DNA of 40,676 nt from a virus. The DNA is taken from positions 1 to 40,676 of the IMG/VR virus record IMGVR_UViG_3300033150_001413, one strand, 5' to 3'. The notes under the pieces were generated by a model that saw only the letters and a list, made by a program, of their open reading frames with translations, ran no database searches and was not told where the DNA came from. This document shows positions 15,023-22,925 of the stretch, in pieces. A program made the translations under genes and the position numbers. How positions within the stretch are numbered: position 1 is the first letter of the stretch; every line of letters starts with the position of its first letter.

Positions 15023-15804
15023 TCGATCTGAGCGAAGTTCTATTGAAGCTGGGTTTGAGTTCCTCCGTGACGGATGAGGAAGAGGCTCTCGTTGCTCAGG
15101 CAGTTATAGAGGCTGAGGGAGCGGTGAAGAAATACCTCCGCTACGATCCCACAAAACAAGAGAGAACTGAGCTTTATCCTCAATTTGATGTGTCCAGAGA
15201 GGGTAGGGAAGCTGTTTGGGAATCTGATTCTCAAGTAGCCTATCAAAGATATCTGTCCCAAGCCAGCACAGACGAATTGCAACTCCGGCACATACCGGTT
15301 CGGAGCATCAGCGCGCTCTATATCGATTACGATTCTAGAGGAGGGAAGGCTTCAGGGGCGTTTGGGTCTGAGAGTTTGAAGACCGAGGGAACGGACTACT
15401 GGGGCAATTACGATATGCAGGATTCGGATGGGAACCTAATCTGCTCGGATGGGATCTTGAGGAGCATTGGTAGATGGCCGAATGTGGCTGCTACAGTCAA
15501 AGTGGTTTACACGGCTGGTTACTCTGCTGCTGAGCTGCATGGACAGGATTCAGTCATTGATGCTGGACCGATTGTGGAGGCGGTGATAAACGAAGCTTTG
15601 AGGCGGTTTTACAAAGCTCAGATTCTGAGAAAGAAAACAGGAGCTGGTTTTGTGGCTGGAGTGATGACAAGTGAGAGATTGGGGGATTATGGATACACAA
15701 TTGATGCTACTCTTGCGAGGGAGCTATTCGGTATGGAGAGGGATCTGAGTGAAGAATCTAAGCTTCTGTTGGAAGAATTCGTGAATGTGGGATGGTGCGT
15801 GTGA
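15004..15804 (+). CDS. Head-tail connector (adaptor) protein
   Basis: The 266-residue protein starts at an ATG 18 bases inside the PHP gene. Its N-terminal helices (VDLSEVLLKLGLSSSVTDEEEALVAQAVIEAEGAVKKYLRYDP) and later strand region (RHIPVRSISALYIDYDSRGG) match the gp6/gp15-type adaptor that joins the portal to the tail. So does VKVVYTAGYSAAELHG followed by a helix (EAVINEALRRFYKAQ). It would form a ring beneath the portal. Together with the head-closure gene at 16842 it marks the connector module. Confidence 0.75.
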   Translation: MPRVPIVDLSEVLLKLGLSSSVTDEEEALVAQAVIEAEGAVKKYLRYDPTKQERTELYPQFDVSREGREAVWESDSQVAYQRYLSQASTDELQLRHIPVRSISALYIDYDSRGGKASGAFGSESLKTEGTDYWGNYDMQDSDGNLICSDGILRSIGRWPNVAATVKVVYTAGYSAAELHGQDSVIDAGPIVEAVINEALRRFYKAQILRKKTGAGFVAGVMTSERLGDYGYTIDATLARELFGMERDLSEESKLLLEEFVNVGWCV

Positions 15805-16664
15805 AAGATCCACTCAAGATAACTCGGAACGGAAAGCAAATTGACTTGGAAGGTTTGTGGTTCCCGAATCCAGGTTTCTTGGTTTGTGGAGGTCCGAGTC
15901 TTCAGGATTTTGATTTGAATCGGCTTAGAGAGAGGGGGGTGGTTTCGCTTGGTGTGAATCTGGCTGCGGCATGGGCCCCTGTTCGAGCGTGGTGCTTCTC
16001 CGATTCTCATTTCAAGTTTCACCATGGATTGTGGCTTGATCCTGCTGTAATGACCTTCGCTCCGATTCCAAAGATAGCGAACAAGAGGAGATTATTCCAT
16101 GTGAAGTTGGACGGGGAATTCAGGAATGCGATTCCTACGATGTATTGTCCCAATACATATGGTTACCATCGCAGAACAAGATTCGTGCCGAGTCAGTTTT
16201 TTGAAACCGAGTATGCTCATTGGGGACCTCGCGGAGATCAACCAGAGAATGAGAAGGAGCGAGGTTGCCTTTGCACCATGTTGATTGGTCTGAGGTTGTT
16301 GTATTATTTAGGATGTCGGAGGATCTATCTGTTGGGTGTTGATCACAGGGGCCGGGATGGAGCGTGTTATGGATTTCCTAACGAGAAGAAGGAACGGAAT
16401 AGACGGTATCGTTGGGAGACTCATATGTTAGAGAGATTGGCTCCGAGGTTGGAAGAGAAGGGCGTAGAGCTGTTCAATTGTTCGGAGCGAAGCGCATGTC
16501 GGTTGTATCCTTACGTTCCGTTTGACGAAGCGATAATAGATTGTAAGGGGTCGGTTCCTGAAGAGCCTTGGGATACAACAGATTGGTATAGATTGGACAA
16601 GCACACGAAAGATTGTAAGAAGAACCCACAGTTCATACCGGTTCATTACGAGAGAGTGATTTGA
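15792..16664 (+). CDS. Rossmann-type putative glycosyltransferase, Maf/DUF115-like (paralogue A)
   Basis: The 290-residue protein has LVCGGPSLQDF (GGPS at 33-36), a following SLGVNLAA strand-turn and CFSDSHFKF (SDS at 70-72), then CTMLIGLRLLYYLGCRRIYLLGVDHRG and a C-terminal NCSERSACRLYPY block. GxGPS plus a downstream N and D/S-D is the pattern I associate with DUF115/Maf flagellin transferases and GT42-like Rossmann proteins. Every block is repeated in the protein at 36819, so they are paralogues. It would use a nucleotide-sugar. The family call is from motifs only. It is embedded in the connector module, overlapping the adaptor gene by 13 bases. Confidence 0.6.
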   Translation: MVRVKDPLKITRNGKQIDLEGLWFPNPGFLVCGGPSLQDFDLNRLRERGVVSLGVNLAAAWAPVRAWCFSDSHFKFHHGLWLDPAVMTFAPIPKIANKRRLFHVKLDGEFRNAIPTMYCPNTYGYHRRTRFVPSQFFETEYAHWGPRGDQPENEKERGCLCTMLIGLRLLYYLGCRRIYLLGVDHRGRDGACYGFPNEKKERNRRYRWETHMLERLAPRLEEKGVELFNCSERSACRLYPYVPFDEAIIDCKGSVPEEPWDTTDWYRLDKHTKDCKKNPQFIPVHYERVI

Positions 16665-16855
16665 TGGAAACCAACCTATCTAGAAGACATGAGTTCAAAC
16701 CTGTTTATCCTGCTGTTATGAGGAGAGAGGTTGGATCGAAGAAGAGTCCCAAGCGATTTCTCGTGAGACCTTACGTATGTGAATATTGCGGAAAGAGGTT
16801 TCGGAATCCGGCGGCTTGGCGATTACATTTGGAGGAGAATCATGCCTCTACTTGA
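16664..16855 (+). CDS. Small classical C2H2 zinc-finger protein
   Basis: The ATG at 16664 overlaps the previous stop (TGATG); the product is 63 residues. The C-terminal part reads YVCEYCGKRFRNPAAWRLHLEENH, a C-x2-C-x12-H-x4-H finger with the hydrophobic core Phe and Leu in place. The N-terminal half is basic (RREVGSKKSPKRFLVRP). Single C2H2 fingers are found in some bacterial and phage regulators (Ros/MucR type), but this spacing is closer to the eukaryotic-type finger. It probably binds DNA or RNA. It overlaps the head-closure gene by 14 bases. Confidence 0.75.
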   Translation: METNLSRRHEFKPVYPAVMRREVGSKKSPKRFLVRPYVCEYCGKRFRNPAAWRLHLEENHAST

Positions 16856-17186
16856 TAACCTCCCTCATACTTGTACGATATCTTCTCGTACGAGAACTAA
16901 GGGGACTCTCGGAGGAAGTAAGGATTCTCTAACTACGGTGCAATCAGGAGTGGCCTGTTGGAGACAGCCTGCTAGTCAGGCCGAGGTGACGGAGTTTCAA
17001 AAGCGTGGCGTGAAAGTGACGAACAAGGTATACTTCGTTACCGATCCGAATATTGATGAGAGGAATGTGATCACGATAGATGGGGATAACTATGAGGTGA
17101 GGTCTTTTGCCGTCCCGGATGCTTCCGTTGGATTAGGTGTTTTGTACAAAGTGATGGTCGAAAGAACTACAACGGGAAGTACATAA
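16842..17186 (+). CDS. Head-closure (head-tail joining) protein
   Basis: The ATG at 16842 gives 114 residues (MPLLDNLPHTCTISSRTRT...). The pattern is that of SPP1 gp16/HK97 head-closure proteins: an N-terminal strand, a long loop (TVQSGVACWRQPASQAEVTEFQKRG) and beta strands (KVYFVTDPNIDERNVITIDGDNYEVRSFAVPDASVGLGVLYKVMVER). It would seal the connector after packaging. It follows the C2H2 gene with a 14-base overlap and lies downstream of the adaptor, as in many siphophages. Confidence 0.75.
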   Translation: MPLLDNLPHTCTISSRTRTKGTLGGSKDSLTTVQSGVACWRQPASQAEVTEFQKRGVKVTNKVYFVTDPNIDERNVITIDGDNYEVRSFAVPDASVGLGVLYKVMVERTTTGST

Positions 17187-17250
17187 TTCGGGATTTGCGA
17201 AGAATGCTGAATCAGAAGTTGTTGAAGAAGAGAAATCGGGGAGTAGTGGA

Positions 17251-17607
17251 ATGAGGATTGAGTGTCGATCTCTGAGAGATTTTCTCCAGAACTTAGAATT
17301 GGAGAGCGATCAATCTTTGTTTCGGAATGCGGTTTGGGTGGATGTCAGCAGGCACCATCAGAATGGTAGAAGCAGCAGAGATCCAGATGCTACGTCTTTC
17401 CTCATCATGTTCCAAGCCGCCGCCATAGTACAAGATAGTGAGTCTCAGTATCTCGTGTGCGTAGGGGAGGATTGTGGCATAGATCGTATGACGGCTGATG
17501 GGACGAAGGGAGCATCGGAGGCAGCAGAGAGCCTCCTCAATAGATTGTCGGAATTTTGTCAGGAGAAAGGCTTCGTCATGAGGCCAGGAAACATAGATCT
17601 TTCATGA
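17251..17607 (+). CDS. Small phage protein, function unknown
   Basis: The 118-residue protein starts after a ggggag site. It is mixed alpha/beta and soluble (MRIECRSLRDFLQNLELES; SFLIMFQAAAIVQDSESQYLVCVGED; EAAESLLNRLSEFCQEKGFVM). No motif is recognised. Its place between the head-closure and portal genes suggests a head or neck accessory role, but this is position only. The 64-base gap before it holds only a possible 16-codon frame. Confidence 0.6.
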   Translation: MRIECRSLRDFLQNLELESDQSLFRNAVWVDVSRHHQNGRSSRDPDATSFLIMFQAAAIVQDSESQYLVCVGEDCGIDRMTADGTKGASEAAESLLNRLSEFCQEKGFVMRPGNIDLS

Positions 17608-17623
17608 AAGAAAGGGGAATGAA

Positions 17624-18064
17624 ATGAACTATGGAGAAGCGATAGAGAATGCTCTGAAGAATGCATGCAAGTCGGGGAGTCTAATGTCTGCTACATGGTG
17701 GACAGAAAATGGCAAATTGAATGCGAAGTTTGTCACCGAAGATTTTCCATTCGGTGATCTATTGGAGGGCGTAAGAATGTTGGCGGCGTGGTGCGCTGAA
17801 GAGATCACTAAGAGTGGATCGGATGTGGACGAGGCTAACGGAGAAATCTTGAAGGCTCTAGTCGGAGTGATAGAAGCTTTTACTGGGCGTATCAAGGAAA
17901 CCGAACCCGAGCCTCTGCCTAGGGCCTATCCGAGGATTCCGAAGGTGTTCAGGGGTGGATTGGAAATGACAAAACCGGGGAACGATGATGCTCAGAAAGA
18001 TAAGATTGTGGCTGAGGACAAGAGGACTGAGTCGGGCTTGCCAGAAAGCGACTCTATGGAGTGA
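17624..18064 (+). CDS. Small helical protein with charged tail, function unknown
   Basis: The 146-residue protein has a gaaagggg site upstream. The N-terminal 95 residues are mixed helix and strand (MNYGEAIENALKNACK; LLEGVRMLAAWCAEEITKS). The tail is Pro/Glu-rich, then polar and disordered (TEPEPLPRAYPRIPKVF; KTESG-type ending). It overlaps the next gene by 80 bases. No family recognised. Confidence 0.55.
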   Translation: MNYGEAIENALKNACKSGSLMSATWWTENGKLNAKFVTEDFPFGDLLEGVRMLAAWCAEEITKSGSDVDEANGEILKALVGVIEAFTGRIKETEPEPLPRAYPRIPKVFRGGLEMTKPGNDDAQKDKIVAEDKRTESGLPESDSME

Positions 18065-18362
18065 AGACGCCAACAGTTTTTTGAAGAAGATCAAGAGAGA
18101 TCTTGGCAAGTTGGAGAAGCTCCAGAAGCAAGTTGCTTTAATAGGTGAGAAAGCAGCAGACAATGCTGAGAAATATGAAGATCTGGTGAAGAGGCATGAC
18201 GGATCTCTGGCCGAGTTGCGGGCTGAGATAGAGGTTCTGGAGCTTCAGGTGGGAGGTCTGACTTACTATCATCAGGAACTGGTTGAGAGAGCCAAAGCAG
18301 CTCTGTCTGCTCATGTGTTCCGACAAGTTGCCAACCTTCCTCCTGAGAAGGGAGATGAATAA
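17985..18362 (+). CDS. Coiled-coil protein before the portal gene
   Basis: The 125-residue product starts inside the previous gene; a later start cannot be excluded because no strong ribosome site is visible. From about residue 30 it is a long coiled coil (FLKKIKRDLGKLEKLQKQVALIGEKAADNAEKYEDL, then SLAELRAEIEVLELQVGGL). It ends with a TAATG overlap at the portal start. It could be a small scaffold-like or minor capsid protein, but there is no motif to prove it. Confidence 0.5.
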   Translation: MMLRKIRLWLRTRGLSRACQKATLWSEDANSFLKKIKRDLGKLEKLQKQVALIGEKAADNAEKYEDLVKRHDGSLAELRAEIEVLELQVGGLTYYHQELVERAKAALSAHVFRQVANLPPEKGDE

Positions 18363-19942
18363 TGAGTGTTTTGGCGAAGGCTGTGAGTGAAAGCCGAGCT
18401 CTAGTCACTGATTCCCGTCGTAAGGCTTTGGGGTTGAAAAGTGTTGGGGTTTTGATGAGTCCCGGTCCGGGAATGGGAGTGTTCGATGATTACAGGAGGA
18501 AAGCTCAGGATAAGCAGAGATACGGTCTCTATCGAGGCTGGATTTATTCGGCCGTACATGCTCTAGCTCTGAAGGCGGCTGGACAACCCGTGAATGTGTC
18601 TAGATTGAGAGGAGGAAGTCCACAGGAAAGGGGGGGATCATTCACGAGAGTGAAATCATGTGATTTGGAGAAGATGACCTCGTTGGCTCGCGGTAAGGCA
18701 GTTGGGAAAGAATGGGAGATTTTGGAAGATCATCCTCTGAAGGATCTGTTGGAGAGCCCCAACTCGTTTCAGAATCGATTTCAGTTTGTCTATAACTTCG
18801 TTGCTAATCTGAATTTGACCGGGTGGGCTTTTATTGTGGCTGGAGAGGCTCCAGATGGTGGGTTGGAGATGTTCTCGTTGCCGACTACTTGGGTACAACC
18901 CGATCACTCTGAGAGACCTTATGGGAGATTCAAGATCGTGAATCCGAAGAACCCAGCGGCCTCTCAAAAGATAGAGCCCCTAAGTAGGGAGAATGTTGGA
19001 TTTGCTTATATGCCGGATCCGGGCAACCCATTATCCGCTCTGGCTCCTGCTGCTGCTCAATCTAGATCGATCAGGATTGATGATCATATCCAAACTAGCC
19101 GAGAGGCATTCTTCGAGAACGGGATTTTTCCTTCGGTCATAATCACGTTGGGGAGAGATGCAAGTGGACGCAGGCCGAGGCTGACAGCTCGACAGCATAG
19201 ACAGTTATCAAGCATTGTTCGAAGGAAGTGGTCTAGCGTAGCGAATGCTGGGGAGCCGGCTATTATCGATGCTCTGATTGAGAGGATCGATCCTCTCAGT
19301 CGGGAGAGCAGAGAGATGGGTTGGGAGAAATCAGATGATCAGGTGAGAAACAGAATCCTCTCGTCGCTCGGGGTGCATCCGTTTCTGTTGGGATTTGTCT
19401 TGAATGTAGGGGGGCATGCCCAAGCTGCTCAGATCAGGCAAGTCTTCTGCGATCGAGTTAATGTGTTCTTGGATATGCTCGGTGGGGTAGTTACTAATCT
19501 CGTTGGGACTCAAGAGCAGGATGAGAGGATTTTGATTTGGTGGGAGCTTTGCTCGGCTGTAGATCAGGCTTTGAAATCATCTGAAATCAAGTTCGCAGCT
19601 GACAAGGGGTGGTTGACAGAGGCGGAGTTTAGAGCTCGTTTGGGATACCCACCGAAAGAAGAGGGACAGGGTAGATCTAAACTACTAGACAATCCCGCTG
19701 GATTGAGCGCTGTGAACCAACTGATGACTTTGAGGGGGCAGGGGATGATTAGCGACGAAGAGACTGTGTGGCTCTTATCCCAATTTCTGAGGATTCCCGA
19801 GGAGGAGATTGAGAGGGTCTTCGGCGGCGAATCTCTTTCTAAAGCTGTCGAATCTCTGGAGGAGGCTCAAAGAATACTCAGAGCCTCTCTCCGACCCAAG
19901 CAGATTTCTTCAGATATACAGAAATGTCTCTGTTGTGGTTGA
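18362..19942 (+). CDS. Portal protein (HK97/lambda-type)
   Basis: The 526-residue protein has the portal fold's landmarks. These are an N-terminal wing region, SPNSFQNRFQFVYNFVANLNLTGWAFIV near residue 140, FEN GIFPSVIITLG near 250, and the helix-loop region HPFLLGFVLNVGGHAQAAQIRQVFCDRV near 338. The last of these is diagnostic of phage portals. It forms the dodecameric ring through which DNA enters and leaves. It is followed by the MuF-type minor head gene, as in many siphophages. It is about 14 kb from terL, which is unusual. The C-terminal tail ends in a small Cys cluster (KCLCCG). Confidence 0.9.
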   Translation: MSVLAKAVSESRALVTDSRRKALGLKSVGVLMSPGPGMGVFDDYRRKAQDKQRYGLYRGWIYSAVHALALKAAGQPVNVSRLRGGSPQERGGSFTRVKSCDLEKMTSLARGKAVGKEWEILEDHPLKDLLESPNSFQNRFQFVYNFVANLNLTGWAFIVAGEAPDGGLEMFSLPTTWVQPDHSERPYGRFKIVNPKNPAASQKIEPLSRENVGFAYMPDPGNPLSALAPAAAQSRSIRIDDHIQTSREAFFENGIFPSVIITLGRDASGRRPRLTARQHRQLSSIVRRKWSSVANAGEPAIIDALIERIDPLSRESREMGWEKSDDQVRNRILSSLGVHPFLLGFVLNVGGHAQAAQIRQVFCDRVNVFLDMLGGVVTNLVGTQEQDERILIWWELCSAVDQALKSSEIKFAADKGWLTEAEFRARLGYPPKEEGQGRSKLLDNPAGLSAVNQLMTLRGQGMISDEETVWLLSQFLRIPEEEIERVFGGESLSKAVESLEEAQRILRASLRPKQISSDIQKCLCCG

Positions 19943-21554
19943 TTTTGTTCATGAGCGAGATTTGTTGAATTTACTGAAGGTGATTGTTGAAGCAATTTAC
20001 CTTAGAGTGGAATCTGCGCAGTCTGAAGTTCGCAAGGATGTTGTGGCGGATTTGCATGTTAAGCAAATGGAGCAGACTGAGAAAGATGTGACAGACGTCT
20101 TGGTCCCGTTCTTCAAACGGCAGGTGGCTGACATTGTTGATAGATTGAAGAATTTAGAAGAGAAGTCAGCATCGGATGCAGCTAACAGTCTGATAAATCA
20201 GGTCTTCGATCCTTCCGAGTGGCATGACGAGTTGATTGATCGGCTCTTGCCCATAATGGCTGTGAAGATGGCTGAGGCTGGAGTGAGTCAGTTGATGACA
20301 ATAGGACTCGATGTGCGGAAGAAGGCAAAAGCAACCGGGGTGCAGGTTGGTAAGAGCACAACAGCTAGTCAGTGGCTCCGGGATCATCCAGAAGATTTAG
20401 ATATACTGAATAGCCTGTTGGCAAGCAGCGGTGTCGCTAATGTGGGGATCATGACGGAGATTCCTGAATGGATGATCAAACAAGTTGCAAAGGGTTTGGT
20501 AGAATCATTCAATCAACCGTATTGGGAGTCAATTAGCCAGACGACTGGAGGTGATGCCGAGCGAGTTTTGCAGCAGGGAATGAAGGAGGGTTGGTCAATT
20601 CGGAAGATGGCCAGTGAGATGAAGGAATCGTTGGGGGGTACTCAATATGCTCGCCGGCGTGCCGAGAGGATAGCTAGGACGGAATCAGCTGATGCGTTGA
20701 ATCGGGCTCGAAAGGAATCGGTAAACAAACTGAAAGAAGAATTGGGGGAGGCCGGAAAGACGGTCGCTCAGGTGTGGCTTAGTGTGTTAGGGAATACTAC
20801 GCGGGCGACTCATGCTGATCTAGACGGAGTGCCCGAAGATGAAGATGGCATGTGGAATCTGGTAGGAATTCGAATACCATGGCCTGGTCATTTCTCTCTC
20901 CCTCCAGAGGAACGCTGCAATTGCTATTGTACTATGGTTACTGAGTTCGGAATGAGTGATGAGGAACGGAATCAATTGATAGACGAATATCGGGCGAGGA
21001 TTGGGGAGGAACTGAAACCAAGGAAGTTATCATTTGAGGAAAAAATGAAGTTGTGGAAGGATAGTCTGACTGAGGAAGAACGGGAAGCTTTCACTTATTA
21101 TACAGAAGAAGGTTTTTATGAGATACGAAGATGTCAAAATCTAAGAAGAGGTTGTACGCAAGCGATCAAGGAATATATCAGGCATCTCTACAACGCGATG
21201 GACAGGGCTCCTAAAGTGAAGGGCATGGTTTATCGTGGTATGACAATGAGGTCAGACAAATTCGCCGAATTTATGAGCAAGCTCGAACGGTACAAGAAGT
21301 TGATCGATAATGGATTCCTCTCAACTTCGAGGAAGAGGGAAAAGGCCATCGGTTTCATGAAGCAAGAAGGTAGGTTGAACCGAGAGTCGGTTTTGTTAGA
21401 AATCAAAGCAAAACGAGGAGTGAATATCTCTTCTGTGTCGTATTACGAAGAAGAGGCAGAAGTATTGTTGTATCCAGGGGCTAGGTTGAAGTTGGTCGAT
21501 TTGAGTTTCAATGAAGAGTTGGAATCATATGTAATGAAGATGGAGGAAATGTGA
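19935..21554 (+). CDS. Minor head protein (MuF/gp7-type) fused to an ADP-ribosyltransferase
   Basis: The frame is open from a TTG at 19809; a GTG at 19935 (VVDFVHERDLL) is more plausible because it nearly abuts the portal stop, giving about 539 residues. The N-terminal and middle parts are the MuF/SPP1-gp7 domain, with the typical ARRRAERIARTESADALNRAR and ATHADLDG segments and a metal-site-like CNCYCTM. The C-terminus is an R-S-E ADP-ribosyltransferase: YRGM (Arg codon 21234-21236), STS (21321-21329) and ExE (21453-21461). Such a toxin-like domain on an injected capsid protein could modify host proteins at infection. The start is uncertain; both domain calls are good. Confidence 0.82.
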   Translation: MVDFVHERDLLNLLKVIVEAIYLRVESAQSEVRKDVVADLHVKQMEQTEKDVTDVLVPFFKRQVADIVDRLKNLEEKSASDAANSLINQVFDPSEWHDELIDRLLPIMAVKMAEAGVSQLMTIGLDVRKKAKATGVQVGKSTTASQWLRDHPEDLDILNSLLASSGVANVGIMTEIPEWMIKQVAKGLVESFNQPYWESISQTTGGDAERVLQQGMKEGWSIRKMASEMKESLGGTQYARRRAERIARTESADALNRARKESVNKLKEELGEAGKTVAQVWLSVLGNTTRATHADLDGVPEDEDGMWNLVGIRIPWPGHFSLPPEERCNCYCTMVTEFGMSDEERNQLIDEYRARIGEELKPRKLSFEEKMKLWKDSLTEEEREAFTYYTEEGFYEIRRCQNLRRGCTQAIKEYIRHLYNAMDRAPKVKGMVYRGMTMRSDKFAEFMSKLERYKKLIDNGFLSTSRKREKAIGFMKQEGRLNRESVLLEIKAKRGVNISSVSYYEEEAEVLLYPGARLKLVDLSFNEELESYVMKMEEM

Positions 21555-21736
21555 TGAGTGAAAGAGACAATGATAGGGAGAGGGCAGTTAGGTTTGTGGA
21601 TTTCGGAATGGAAGAAGCTGAGACAACATTCGATGCAGGGGGGCCGGTTAGTCGACTAAGTGTGGCAACAAACCGATTCACAGTGATAGACTTCTTCCCA
21701 GCAGCATGGATCATGTACTGGCTGTACAAGAGATAG
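21554..21736 (+). CDS. Small phage protein, function unknown
   Basis: The ATG at 21554 overlaps the ART-fusion stop (TGATG) and gives 60 residues. The protein has an acidic/basic start (SERDNDRERAVRFVDFGMEEAE) and an aromatic hydrophobic end (FTVIDFFPAAWIMYWLYKR) that could be a membrane-associated helix. No family recognised. Confidence 0.5.
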   Translation: MSERDNDRERAVRFVDFGMEEAETTFDAGGPVSRLSVATNRFTVIDFFPAAWIMYWLYKR

Positions 21737-22056
21737 AAGCTCGCTTTCTGAAACTTTGTGAGCTGTACTTGAAGATCAGAGGGGAGAAGCTGCCAATTCC
21801 TAGAAGTCTGAGTAGAGATATGTATCGGTGGCGCAGAATGAGGGTCCGTCACAGGTGTCAGAGGTGCAAGAATCAAACGGTAATGGTGATCCCGGAAAAA
21901 CAGATTATGCGTTGTTCAAATTGTGGAGGGTTGGGGGATTATCGGCACACTGAAGCTGAGTGGCGATCGGCTCATGCAGTGGCACAATGGACTGTGGATG
22001 TGAGTTGTGAATTGAGAAACCAGCCCCGTAAGATCATTGAATGGGGCCCTGCCTGA
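21706..22056 (+). CDS. Zinc-ribbon protein, function unknown
   Basis: The 116-residue protein starts inside the previous gene (31-base overlap). It has a helical basic N-terminus followed by RCQRCKNQTVMVIPEKQIMRCSNCGGLGDY, a CxxC-x15-CxxC zinc ribbon. The C-terminal part is helical with Trp residues. Zinc ribbons of this size often bind nucleic acid. It belongs to the small-gene run downstream of the minor head protein. Confidence 0.6.
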   Translation: MDHVLAVQEIEARFLKLCELYLKIRGEKLPIPRSLSRDMYRWRRMRVRHRCQRCKNQTVMVIPEKQIMRCSNCGGLGDYRHTEAEWRSAHAVAQWTVDVSCELRNQPRKIIEWGPA

Positions 22057-22070
22057 AAGGTGTGTTAGAC

Positions 22071-22304
22071 ATGGATTGGTTGATGGTTGTGTGGATGATG
22101 ATAGGTTTCACGTTGGGGGTGTTATCCAGGGCTTCGTCCCGTCGGGATTCTGTTGGGGAGGATTTGAGGTCGATGTTGAGGGAGATATCTAATTTGAAAG
22201 CGGGGGAGGGATTGTTTATCTTCGTCAGAAAGCAAGACGATAGCAGTTTGAAAAAATCATCTTCCACTAATTTTGATAAGTTCTGGGCAAGGGAGAATAA
22301 TTGA
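22071..22304 (+). CDS. Small single-span membrane protein
   Basis: I prefer the ATG at 22071 (MDWLMVVWMMIGFTLGVL) to the ATG at 22041, which overlaps the previous gene. The 77-residue product has one N-terminal membrane span followed by a basic, Ser-rich cytoplasmic-type tail (RRDSVGEDLRSMLREISNL ... KKSSSTNFDKFW). Function unknown. Confidence 0.55.
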   Translation: MDWLMVVWMMIGFTLGVLSRASSRRDSVGEDLRSMLREISNLKAGEGLFIFVRKQDDSSLKKSSSTNFDKFWARENN

Positions 22305-22543
22305 TGGCTGTGCCAAGGATAGCCAATGTCCAATGTAGTCGCCTCCAGTTCCAACCGGGCGACAAGGTGATAGTTCGTGTCTATCAGAAATTGGGAAAGA
22401 CCGACAAAGCTAGACTCATGCGAACCGTTCAGAGATGGGCAGAGCCGGCGGAGGTTCTCTTAGTGGACACCACCTTGTTTGATCTGGATGTAGTTGAAGA
22501 CAAGGAGGAATTGTTCGTGCCTGGGAAGGGAGACAATGGCTGA
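22304..22543 (+). CDS. Small phage protein, function unknown
   Basis: The ATG at 22304 overlaps the previous stop (TGATG); the product has 79 residues. It contains QFQPGDKVIVRVYQKLG, a strand-turn-strand segment, then a helix (KARLMRTVQRWAEP) and an acidic strand-rich end. It resembles small phage proteins of unknown role. Confidence 0.6.
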   Translation: MAVPRIANVQCSRLQFQPGDKVIVRVYQKLGKTDKARLMRTVQRWAEPAEVLLVDTTLFDLDVVEDKEELFVPGKGDNG

Positions 22544-22787
22544 CAAAACCAGAGATTACAAGAAGGCGATTGGGGAGCATCGCAATTGGATGATCCGATT
22601 GTTCGAGAAGGCGATGGGGGATTTCCAACAGGCTTTTTGCGATTCTATGGCTAAAGGATCGGACTTCACGATAAAGTTGGAGGCCAGGGGAAATTCCCGT
22701 AAGGTGATTCATTACCGGGTGCTAACGGATGATTTCTATCGTCCCGAGGCTCTGCCGAAAGAACTACCCAGAAAAAATCGGAAATAG
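22536..22787 (+). CDS. Small phage protein, function unknown
   Basis: The ATG at 22536 (ggaagggag site 6 bases upstream) gives 83 residues; the frame opens earlier at 22494. The N-terminal half is helical and charged (KTRDYKKAIGEHRNWMIRLFEKAMGDFQQAFCDSM), then strands (FTIKLEARGNSRKVIHYRVLTDD) and a basic tail. It ends the portal-region unit; a promoter starts within 5 bases of its stop. Confidence 0.6.
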   Translation: MADKTRDYKKAIGEHRNWMIRLFEKAMGDFQQAFCDSMAKGSDFTIKLEARGNSRKVIHYRVLTDDFYRPEALPKELPRKNRK

Positions 22788-22791
22788 CTAT

Positions 22792-22819
22792 TTTACTTCT
22801 GTACGAGTTCCTATATAAT
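22792..22819 (+). promoter_or_regulatory. Sigma70-type promoter before the capsid gene cluster
   Basis: A -35 (tttact, 22792-22797, 4 of 6 consensus bases) and a perfect -10 (tataat, 22814-22819) are separated by 16 bases. It lies in the only sizeable gap between the portal-region genes and the gene cluster with the major capsid protein. The -10 is within an imperfect hairpin (gttcctat with atagggaac). Transcription should start near 22826, leaving a leader of about 110 bases. Confidence 0.6.
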
Positions 22820-22839
22820 CATAATAGGGAACCAAAAGG

Positions 22840-22925
22840 AGTTGACACCCAGGTGTCACGCTGAGCCGCGGTGTCGAAGGGTCGATTGTTAGAATCGGCC
22901 TATCGATCACGCGGCTTTTTCTTTT
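22840..22925 (+). promoter_or_regulatory. Structured leader RNA with terminator-like end
   Basis: The leader contains a hairpin gacac (22844-22848)/gtgtc (22853-22857). An outer stem agccgcg (22864-22870)/cgcggct (22910-22916) encloses an inner 8-bp stem ggtcgatt/aatcggcc (22880-22900, loop gttag, one G-U pair). The outer stem is followed by tttttctttt, like an intrinsic terminator, just before the ribosome site of the 22939 gene. A second ggtgtc at 22870-22875 could also pair with gacacc (22844-22849) and disturb the base of the outer stem. This looks like an attenuator or a structured ncRNA. I recognise no known riboswitch class. Confidence 0.55.

Noticed and set aside
17202-17252. 16-residue basic frame between the head-closure gene and the 17251 gene
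   Set aside because: The length is within chance and the ribosome site is weak, although its stop overlaps the next start.
22840-22925. tRNA or tRNA-like gene
   Set aside because: There is no acceptor/T-arm pattern and no anticodon-arm geometry; the stems nest with a T-rich tail like a terminator.
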